DNA of 64,000 bases from Scytonema hofmannii PCC 7110. Its GTDB lineage: Bacteria; Cyanobacteriota; Cyanobacteriia; Cyanobacteriales; Nostocaceae. The notes below the pieces were generated by a model. It saw only the letters and a list, made by a program, of their open reading frames with translations. It did no database searches and was not told the DNA's origin. Where the stretch lies: the NCBI RefSeq assembly GCF_000346485.2, contig NZ_KQ976354.1:3809436-3873435 (forward strand), in the 5' to 3' direction. How positions within the stretch are numbered: the first letter of the stretch is position 1; each line of letters starts with the position of its first letter. Positions 27,946 to 35,049 of this stretch are shown one piece after another. The translations under genes were made by a program, and so were the position numbers.

Positions 27946-28776
27946 TTAAGATGTCTGGCTCCATTGCTTCCATGCAAGGTGTACCGTGAGTGGTATTTTC
28001 TCCTTGAATTTCCCCGATGGCTCTACCTCAAGCAGCGTTTTCTTCAAATCCTCTTCAAATTGCGGGACGCGATCGCCTAGAAGTGACTGCGAACAAAAGG
28101 ATGTCGAGTACAAATAGCGGATGATGGTTGTGATAGTCCACTTTTGCTGAAACTTGAATCTACACTTTTGTGTCCGAGCGAAAGGTAATTTAGCAAGCAG
28201 ACGACTTTTAGAAATTGTCGAGGTCGTGTAGAAACTCTTGGTGTTAGTCCCAGCTCGACGTTGCTCGCCCAGCCATTTCTTTACAACTTCGATGATTTTT
28301 TGCTTCCAAAGTTCATCGGGATTTTTCCAGAAATTTCTGCTAGTATTAACGATTGCTAACCCTCCATCATCTAAAAGCAAGTCGTAACAGCGTTGGAGGA
28401 CGAGTTCCTTGTCCATCCAATGGAGGGCTTTGGCAATAGTAATGAGTCGAAAGAAACCCAGGCTTGGAGAAATCAGTTCTGCCCGTTGTTCAAGCCATTT
28501 GATATTGCTAGCACTAACCGCTTTTGCTTCTCTTCGAGCCTCTTTGAGCATTTCTGGCTGAGGATCTATCCCAACGACCTCTTCAAAACGGTCAGACAAT
28601 GGAATTGCGATCTCACCAGTCCCACAACCGAGATCGAGGAGTCTTCCTTGTCCGTTCAAATTGAATGCTTCTGATAGCAGTTCAAACAAGGTGTTTGGAT
28701 ATTGCGGTCTGTAGCGGGCGTAGTAGCTGGCAGTACCCTTGAATAATGTAGGGTCATATGTGGGAAGTGTATTCAT
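27946..28776 (-). CDS. Class I SAM-dependent methyltransferase
   Basis: A 276-residue duplicate of the next gene downstream: LLDLGCGTGEIAIPL, VVGIDPQPEML, LLDDGGLAIVNT. The C-terminal region (YLYSTSFCSQSLLGDRVPQ) is almost identical between the two at both DNA and protein level, pointing to recent duplication or gene conversion. It is the first gene of the ten-gene run, so its promoter should lie in 28777-29629. Acceptor unknown. Confidence 0.92.
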   Translation of the reverse strand: MNTLPTYDPTLFKGTASYYARYRPQYPNTLFELLSEAFNLNGQGRLLDLGCGTGEIAIPLSDRFEEVVGIDPQPEMLKEARREAKAVSASNIKWLEQRAELISPSLGFFRLITIAKALHWMDKELVLQRCYDLLLDDGGLAIVNTSRNFWKNPDELWKQKIIEVVKKWLGEQRRAGTNTKSFYTTSTISKSRLLAKLPFARTQKCRFKFQQKWTITTIIRYLYSTSFCSQSLLGDRVPQFEEDLKKTLLEVEPSGKFKEKIPLTVHLAWKQWSQTS

Positions 28777-29629
28777 AGTTCAAAAATTTTTTGCAGAATG
28801 AATGCGTCATAAATTTGTAGATATGTTTTCAGGAAATTAGGAATTACGCACTGTAGAAATAGACGAGCTTGTGTATTAACGTGTATTTGGTTGTTTCAAA
28901 CTTTTCACGACTGCCCTCAGATGGTTGGTGTAGATGCATGGGGCTTGTCGTTAGACATCGCTTGATGGATGAAAAAATTAAACTAGAATGCCTGAAAATT
29001 CATACTTCACATTTGATTGTTTCTGTCAATGCGTAAGTCCTAAAATTGTTGTAATTTCAGTCCATCGGCATACTCGGAACCCAAAACTCAAATATATAAA
29101 GTTCTTCAATATATATTGAGAGGTAGGGAACTCTGTTTTGGGAGCCGTTAAACTTTGCTCTTTAGCTTTGCTTTAACTCAAAAGTAACTTGATTTTTACT
29201 TGGTCATCATGACTGATTGGTGAAAATTTTATGAAAGCTTTTTCATCTTGTTCGCAGTCGATCAATCCAAAATAGCGTCTAGATGAAAGACTTTTCATAG
29301 ATAATTCATCAAACTTTCATGACGAAAAAATTGGGGTTTTGCTAACTTTAAATTAACTCAGTTTTATGACTTTTATCAGAGGATACTCTCTAGAGTGCCG
29401 ACACAGTATTCCAAAAGAGGGCAAAAATCCGGCGTCTCTCTTCGGTCAAACTTGAGATCTCCTATGCGTACAGACTAAGCATGGCTAGTCTCTACAAAGA
29501 AACCGGGTTTTTATGATTTCTCTACCAGTGCTTTAGGAATAATAGAATAAATTTGGTAGGATATAGCGGTAAAAAAATTCAGAAACGGCTGTATATGCAA
29601 CCCGAATGACCTCAATTAAAATGAGTCCC
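28777..29629. other. Long leader/promoter region upstream of the glycosyl/methyltransferase run
   Basis: About 850 bases with no credible gene. There is a palindrome CAATATATATTG at 29109-29120. Between about 29230 and 29325 TTTCAT or its complement occurs repeatedly (ATGAAAGCTTTTTCAT, GATGAAAGACTTTTCATAG, CTTTCATGACG), a spacing that could be binding sites of the OmpR-family regulator encoded next door. GAAACCGGGTTTTTATGA at about 29499 is a dispersed repeat seen again near 63865. Confidence 0.45.
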
Positions 29630-30301
29630 TTAAGTTGTTTGCAGCTTATAGCCTACGCCTCTAACAGTTTCAATCAGGTTTTCGCCAAGCTTTCGGCGCA
29701 GATGTCCCACATAAACATCCACGATATTGGAGCTAGGGTCAAAGTTGTAACCCCAAACGTAATTGAGAAGCTCTTCTCGGCTCAGGACTTGATTTGGATG
29801 GCGCATAAAGGTGTCTAAGAGGATAAACTCCTGGTTGGATAGGCGGATTGAGCGATCGCCAACTTTGACTTGGCGCTTGGGCAAGTCAAGGACGATGTTA
29901 CCCACTTTTAGGACTTCTTCCTGCTTGCGTCCGGGCGGTTGGCGATCGCGCAACCGCAGGAGCAGTCTTGCAAGGAGTTCTTCAAAGCTAAACGGTTTTG
30001 TGATGTAGTCATCGGCTCCGCTCTTGAGTCCAGCAACTTTATCGTTCACATCATCCCGCGCTGAGAGAATGAGAATTGGTATATGTTCACCCTGACCTCG
30101 CAACTCTTCTATGACTTCTGTTCCATCTTTACCGGGAAGACCCAGGTCAAGGATCAAAAGGTCAAAATTTTGACTGCGAGCCATGTGAACTGCTTCGTAA
30201 CCATCCGTAGCTACTGAGGTAAAAAAGCTATGCTCCTGGAGTTTTTTTTCTAAAAAAGCAGCGATGCGAGATTCATCTTCTGCAATCAGAATTCGTTTCA
30301 T
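29630..30301 (-). CDS. OmpR-family response regulator
   Basis: A 223-residue DNA-binding response regulator. The receiver domain (1-115) has acidic residues in AEDES, phospho-acceptor Asp52 in LLILDLGLPG and Lys in DYITKPFSFEEL. The C-terminal winged helix (about 130-223) has VDVYVGHLRRKLG as recognition helix and ends VRGVGYKL. It follows its kinase by 22 bases on the same strand, so they form an operon. Its targets may include its own promoter and the adjacent transferase run; that is inference from position. Confidence 0.97.
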   Translation of the reverse strand: MKRILIAEDESRIAAFLEKKLQEHSFFTSVATDGYEAVHMARSQNFDLLILDLGLPGKDGTEVIEELRGQGEHIPILILSARDDVNDKVAGLKSGADDYITKPFSFEELLARLLLRLRDRQPPGRKQEEVLKVGNIVLDLPKRQVKVGDRSIRLSNQEFILLDTFMRHPNQVLSREELLNYVWGYNFDPSSNIVDVYVGHLRRKLGENLIETVRGVGYKLQTT

Positions 30302-30323
30302 AAGACACCCTAGTTTGGTAAGT

Positions 30324-31748
30324 TTAAACTGGAATCACAATCGTGAAAGTAGAGCCATTACCTGGTAGGCTGATTAATTCCACCCAACCACCGTGAGCTT
30401 CGGCTATGGCTTTGACAATCGCCAATCCTAAACCCGCGCCTTGCAAACGCTGCCTACTGTCACCTCGGATAAAACGTTGGAATATCCGTCTCTGCTCAAC
30501 AGGATCGATGCCTTCCCCTGTATCGCGTACCCAGAAATGCAACTGATTATTAATTAAGGTCGAGCCCAATGCGATCTCATCAACCTCAGTTGTGTGTTGG
30601 ATCGCATTTTGAATAAAGTTCATCAGCGCCTGGGTCAGACGGTGGGGATCGGCGATGATGCGACCCGAACCCTTGGCTTCTAAGCACCAGTTCCTCTGGG
30701 CTAAAATGCTTGCCTTGGTGTATATTTTTTCGGTCAACGAGCCAATTTCTACAATTTCTAGGTTTAAAAAATTGGGTTGCTCTGCCTTTGCCAACAGCAG
30801 TAGGTCATTGACAAAGCGACTCATGCGCTCCAACTCGCTGAGGACTAATTCCAGCATTTCACGTTGTTCTAAGGACTCGACTTTAAGTTGTTCTAAATAG
30901 CATCGGACAATGGTGATCGGTGTCCGCAGTTCATGACCTACGTCGTTGATGAAGTCTCGTTTACTGGCAAAGGCAGTCTGGAGCCGCTCCAGCATTTCGT
31001 TGATGGTGATTGTCAGTTCGGTGATTTCGTCGCTTCCTTGCACTGAAATACGTTGCGTCAGATCGGTCTCGCTAATTGCTCGGGCTGTTTCACTGAGTAA
31101 GCGCAAGCGAACTAGTATCCTTCCTGCTGTTAACCAAGCAATGGACGAGGTTAAGGCAATGACAGCCATAATTCCCTCGACAAGTCCGACAATTAAAATA
31201 ATCTGATTCACTTCCTCATATTTGCCAGCCGGGATGATCACTACCACAAAAACTCCACGAGTTTTGCCCCCGATCCTGATTGGATCTGCCAGATAGCGTA
31301 TAGTACCGACTGGGGTTACCATCTTGCCGTTTTCAGGCTCGGTTAATTTCGCCCAGCGATTTACTACCGAATTAGGATGTAGAGAGTCTGGAAGACCTAT
31401 AGGGCTGGATTTATATAGTTTCCCATCCAACAGCGTCAGCATAAACTCATCGTCATTAGGCACATTGCGCCTGAGAAATACATCGAAGATAGAAGCAACA
31501 TCATCTTCAAAGGGTAGACCTGTCATTGGGTTGCGACCTTTAACCAAGCGGCGGAATTCTTCCATCTCCTGAACTAAAATTTTCTCAATCTGGTCTTCTA
31601 CACGAGCAATGAGGATATGACGGATTGCTAGAAGCGATACCATGGTCGAGAAAACAACGAGCACAAGATATGAAGCTATTACCCGTGCTCTAGCTCCAAA
31701 GACGAATCTACGCCATCCTTGCAAGTTGTGAATTTGGTTTTGCCCCAT
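30324..31748 (-). CDS. Sensor histidine kinase (HAMP, HisKA, HATPase_c)
   Basis: A 474-residue membrane kinase when started at ATG 31748 (MGQNQIHNLQGWRRF). A first membrane helix (VIASYLVLVVFSTMVSLLAI) is followed by a periplasmic sensor region of about 150 residues, a second helix near IILIVGLVEGIMAVIALTSS, HAMP, HisKA with FINDVGHELRTPITIV, then ATPase boxes NFIQNAIQHT, DTGEGIDP and GAGLGLAIVKAIAEAHGG. The frame remains open to 31898 but that extension translates a 33-bp tandem duplication (RLINFYSISLS twice), so it is more likely promoter DNA. Signal sensed is unknown. Confidence 0.95.
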   Translation of the reverse strand: MGQNQIHNLQGWRRFVFGARARVIASYLVLVVFSTMVSLLAIRHILIARVEDQIEKILVQEMEEFRRLVKGRNPMTGLPFEDDVASIFDVFLRRNVPNDDEFMLTLLDGKLYKSSPIGLPDSLHPNSVVNRWAKLTEPENGKMVTPVGTIRYLADPIRIGGKTRGVFVVVIIPAGKYEEVNQIILIVGLVEGIMAVIALTSSIAWLTAGRILVRLRLLSETARAISETDLTQRISVQGSDEITELTITINEMLERLQTAFASKRDFINDVGHELRTPITIVRCYLEQLKVESLEQREMLELVLSELERMSRFVNDLLLLAKAEQPNFLNLEIVEIGSLTEKIYTKASILAQRNWCLEAKGSGRIIADPHRLTQALMNFIQNAIQHTTEVDEIALGSTLINNQLHFWVRDTGEGIDPVEQRRIFQRFIRGDSRQRLQGAGLGLAIVKAIAEAHGGWVELISLPGNGSTFTIVIPV

Positions 31749-31817
31749 ATCAAAATTTGCACCCTGATTACGGAAGATAACATATAGCAATCCCCTTTCA
31801 ATCATGAAAACATAATT

Positions 31818-31895
31818 TGATAAAGAAATACTATAAAAATTTATCAACCTAATTTGATAATATGATAAAGAAATACTATAAAAATTTATCAACCT
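31818..31895. promoter_or_regulatory. Perfect 33-bp direct repeat with internal inverted arms (candidate operator)
   Basis: Copies at 31818-31850 and 31863-31895 (period 45) are identical. Each contains TGATAAA and TTTATCA as inverted arms separated by about 15 bases. The position 70-150 bases upstream of the kinase start suggests an operator for autoregulation, though a chance duplication is possible. Confidence 0.5.
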
Positions 31896-31974
31896 CACTC
31901 TTTTTTATTACTTTTGCGAGAGAATAATCAACTAAAAATTCAATAAAGAAAATCAGGGACTATGGTAGAGCTTT

Positions 31975-32007
31975 AGAAACCTGGTATCTCCCAGATACTG
32001 GGTTTCT
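31975..32007. repeat. Hairpin of the AAACC/GGTTT class
   Basis: AGAAACCTGGTATCT pairs with AGATACTGGGTTTCT around a three-base loop. Similar AAACCGGG motifs occur at about 29499, 37290 and 63865. The rest of 31900-32305 shows no gene. Confidence 0.6.
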
Positions 32008-32305
32008 TTATTTCACGATTTAATGAGAATTGCTATATACTTAAAGGTGGTGTATTAATATGAATTTTTGATGAAACTTTATGCAAATCAAATACAGTAT
32101 GTACTAACTGAAATGCGAGTTCTAGAAAATCTTGTAATGTAAATTTTTGACATTCAATTAGCCAATTAGCGCGATCGCATTCGATATGAGAAGCAAGGGG
32201 AAGGAACTGTAACTTAACTCCTACCCATATTGACCCATCACTACCCTTGTTTGGGGAAGTCTGAAATAAGTTGATCTACATATTCCCTGAGCCGTTCTTG
32301 CCAGT

Positions 32306-32896
32306 TAGGAACTTCAAACCAAACTTGGCAACTTTAATCGCAACGTAAACCGATTACCCAAAGATGGCTCTAAAACATGGCACTTTTATCATAAATATGG
32401 CTCCTGGAATGCCGCAGTGCAGTTTACTCCTGCGCCAGTAGAACGTGTTTCTCAGCATTCAGCTTATGGCTGTGTTGGAATTGATATGAATCCTGAATCC
32501 ATTGGCTGGGCATATGTTGATCATGATGGCAATCTCAAAGCACATGGACAAATTCCATTACAAATGGGACTCAAATCAGGTAAACAGGACGCTCAGATAG
32601 TAAATGCTTGTTTACAGCTAGCAACATTGGCTACTAAATATGCTTGTCCTATTGTTTGTGAGGAATTAGATTTTTCTGCCAAAAAAGAACAATTAACAGA
32701 ACGTAGTAGAAAATATGCACGAATGCTATCTAGTTGGGCATATAGCCGATTTTATGAATTATTAGAAAGTCTTTTAAATAATCGTGGTATTTACCTGATG
32801 AAGGTAAATCCTGCATATACCAGCATCATTGGTTTAGTAAAATATGCACGTCAATATGGTTTAGCCAGTGATGAAGCCGCAGCATTAGCTATTTAA
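32306..32896 (+). pseudogene. TnpB-related (IS200/IS605 accessory, RuvC-type) gene remnant
   Basis: One open frame without a proper start runs from about 32306 to TAA at 32894-32896. It matches the middle of TnpB-related proteins: FYHKYGSWNAAVQF, then RuvC-I VGIDMNPESIGWAYVD, RuvC-II PIVCEELDFS, then NPAYTSIIGLVKYARQYGL and RuvC-III SDEAAALAI. Everything after the third catalytic Asp and most of the N-terminal region (wedge/REC equivalent) is missing, so a protein of about 180 residues replaces one of perhaps 500. All three acidic residues survive. No partner TnpA is seen. I call it a decayed transposon passenger. Confidence 0.85.
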
Positions 32897-32956
32897 AGCT
32901 TGCACTTTCGGGCGTGAGTAGTAAGCAGTTGTTAGCCTTTTTTTACCGACTTACTT

Positions 32957-33182
32957 AGGGACTTCCAAGAAATAAATTATCCATCTTGTGGGATGGGCGT
33001 CCTCGCCCGTCCTATGCTAATAGTGGCTCGCCCGTCCTATGCTAGTAGTGGCTCGCCCGTCCTATGCTAATAGTGGCTCGCCCGTCCTATGCTAATAGTG
33101 GCTCGCCCGTCCTATGCTAATAGTGGGCGAGGACGCCCGCACTACAAGAAATTTTGGGAGATCTTTTTATTTGGAAGTCCCT
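32957..33182. mobile_element. MITE-like element with 12-bp perfect terminal inverted repeats
   Basis: AGGGACTTCCAA (32957-32968) is exactly complementary to TTGGAAGTCCCT (33171-33182). Inside are nested arms (GGGCGTCCTCGCCC against GGGCGAGGACGCCC) flanking five tandem 25-bp units. There is no coding capacity. A solo left end with the same AAGAAATAAATTATCCATCT follow-on is at 48206-48270. Confidence 0.8.
33004..33128 (+). repeat. Five tandem 25-bp repeats in the MITE loop
   Basis: Units start at 33004, 33029, 33054, 33079 and 33104. Each reads CGCCCGTCCTATGCTA followed by (A/G)TAGTGGCT, identical but for one base in the second unit. There are no spacers, so it is not a CRISPR array. Confidence 0.95.
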
Positions 33183-33202
33183 GATTGCAATACAGGATTC
33201 AA

Positions 33203-33252
33203 ATTCCCTACTTTTAAGTATGGGGATCAACTGGTCACCGATCGCTGGTCAT
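33203..33252 (+). repeat. Dispersed repeat (CCCTACTTTTAAGTATGGGG type)
   Basis: CCCTACTTTTAAGTATGGGG followed by ATCAACTGGTCACC. Related copies occur at about 24345-24385 (CCCATTTTTAACTATGAGG) and 45349-45386 (inverted form CTTAAAAGTAGGGG), each adjoining CTGGTCA heptamers. Confidence 0.6.
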
Positions 33253-33361
33253 AAGCTAAGAAAACACAGAAACTTTAAAAAAGTTAACTGCGTCTAGAAG
33301 CTTTTCAGGCATCAAATACGATTCTTCCCTGCACACTGATTTTGGTGAGGTATGACAGTCC

Positions 33362-34942
33362 ATGCGAATTTTACTGGTTTATCCTATTTTTCCCAAAACA
33401 TTTTGGTCATATGAAAAAATCTTAGAATTAGTTAACCGTAAGGTTCTGCTACCACCTTTGGGTTTGGTGACAGTAGCAGCCATTTTACCCCAAGAATGGG
33501 AATTCAAGCTAGTTGACCGTAATATTCGCCCAGTTACAGAGGAAGAATGGGCATGGGCTGATGTCTGTATCTTCAGCGCCATGATTGTTCAAAAACAAGA
33601 TTTACTGGCACAAATTCGAGAAGCAAAGCGGCGCGGTAAGTTAGTCGCAGTGGGTGGTCCTTACCCAACTTCAGTTCCGCATGAAGTTCAGGGCGTTGGT
33701 GCTGATTTTCTCATTTTAGATGAAGGGGAAATTACCCTGCCAATGTTTGTTGAGGCAATCCAACGAGGAGAAACTTCTGGCACTTTTCGCGCCACAGAAA
33801 AACCAGACGTGACAACAACCCCTATACCCCGGTTTGATTTGTTAGAGTTTGGTGCCTATGATATGATGTCAGTTCAGTTTTCACGGGGCTGTCCTTTCCA
33901 GTGTGAATTTTGCGACATTATTGTTCTCTACGGGCGCAAGCCACGCACAAAAACTCCAGCGCAGCTATTAGCAGAATTGGATTACCTGTACGAGTTGGGT
34001 TGGCGGCGCGGTGTTTTTATGGTGGATGACAACTTTATTGGCAACAAGCGCAATGTGAAGTTGTTGCTGAACGCGTTAAAGGTTTGGATGGCGGAGCACA
34101 ACTATCCATTCCGGTTTGATACTGAAGCTTCTATTGATTTAGCAGAAGATCCAGAATTAATGAAGTTAATGGTTGAGTGCGGTTTTGCTGCAGTGTTTTT
34201 GGGAATTGAAACACCAGATGAGGATAGTTTGCAACTTACTAAAAAGTTTCAAAATACCCGCAGTTCTTTAACTGAGGCAGTTCACAGCATCATCAAAGCA
34301 GGTTTGCGTCCAATGGCTGGTTTTATCATTGGGTTTGATGGGGAAAAATCAGGTGCAGGGAATCGTATTGTCCGCTTTGCCGAACAAGCAGCAATTCCCT
34401 CTACAACTTTTGCCATGTTACAAGCATTGCCAAATACAGCCCTTTGGCATCGCCTTAGTCAAGAAGGAAGACTGCGGGACAACAAAGATGGCAATATTAA
34501 CCAGACAACTTTAATGAACTTTCTTCCCACTCGTCCTTTAGAAGATATTGCTAGAGAATACATAGATGCTTTCTGTACTTTATACGATCCCGTGCAGTAT
34601 TTAGATCGCACTTATCGTTGTTTTCTCATGATGGGTACGTCAACATGGACTTCTCCGTTTAAGATGCCAGAGTGGGTGGTTGTGAAAGCACTATTGCTTG
34701 TCATCTGGAGACAGGGGATCAAACGCGAAACCCGGTGGAAGTTTTGGCATCACTTGTTTAGCATCATCAAGCGGAATCCTAGAGTAGCAGAACATTATCT
34801 TGCTACCTGCGCTCACAACGAGCATTTCTTAGAATATCGCCAAATTGTGCGCGAGCAAATAGAATCTCAGCTTGCTGAATATTTAGCACAAGGTACAGAG
34901 AAACCTTATGCTGTTGTGAATGAGTTAGTGGTTAGTGGTTAG
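33362..34942 (+). CDS. B12-binding-domain radical SAM protein (DUF4070-type)
   Basis: A 526-residue enzyme. Residues 1 to about 150 form a cobalamin-binding-like Rossmann domain (MRILLVYPIFP, VAVGGPYPTSVPHEV, DEGEITLP). The radical SAM core begins at about 170 with the cluster motif CPFQCEFC (Cys177, 181, 184). The C-terminal 170 residues match the DUF4070 tail of this family (FLPTRPLEDIAREYIDAFCTLYDP). Members perform C-methylation or other radical chemistry on lipids and peptides; the substrate here is unknown. The last residues (LVVSG) and the stop are contributed by a TTAGTGG repeat. Confidence 0.92.
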   Translation: MRILLVYPIFPKTFWSYEKILELVNRKVLLPPLGLVTVAAILPQEWEFKLVDRNIRPVTEEEWAWADVCIFSAMIVQKQDLLAQIREAKRRGKLVAVGGPYPTSVPHEVQGVGADFLILDEGEITLPMFVEAIQRGETSGTFRATEKPDVTTTPIPRFDLLEFGAYDMMSVQFSRGCPFQCEFCDIIVLYGRKPRTKTPAQLLAELDYLYELGWRRGVFMVDDNFIGNKRNVKLLLNALKVWMAEHNYPFRFDTEASIDLAEDPELMKLMVECGFAAVFLGIETPDEDSLQLTKKFQNTRSSLTEAVHSIIKAGLRPMAGFIIGFDGEKSGAGNRIVRFAEQAAIPSTTFAMLQALPNTALWHRLSQEGRLRDNKDGNINQTTLMNFLPTRPLEDIAREYIDAFCTLYDPVQYLDRTYRCFLMMGTSTWTSPFKMPEWVVVKALLLVIWRQGIKRETRWKFWHHLFSIIKRNPRVAEHYLATCAHNEHFLEYRQIVREQIESQLAEYLAQGTEKPYAVVNELVVSG

Positions 34943-35049
34943 TGGTTAGTAGATAGTGGTTAGTGGATAGTGGTTAATGGATAGTGGTTAGCTAGAAACA
35001 ACTAACAACTAACAACTAACAAACAACAACTAACCACTAACTACTAACA
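34924..35049. repeat. Inverted heptanucleotide repeat array between convergent genes
   Basis: TTAGTGG/ATAGTGG units (about 34924-34992) face AACAACT and CCACTAA units (about 34998-35045), so the whole can fold into a long hairpin. Both flanking genes stop inside it, which would suit a bidirectional terminator. Confidence 0.85.

Noticed and set aside
31749-31898. N-terminal extension of the histidine kinase (RLINFYSISLS twice)
   Set aside because: It is a translated 33-bp tandem duplication upstream of a normal kinase start; more likely regulatory DNA.
33004-33128. Tandem array as a CRISPR
   Set aside because: Units are contiguous without spacers, and no cas gene is nearby.
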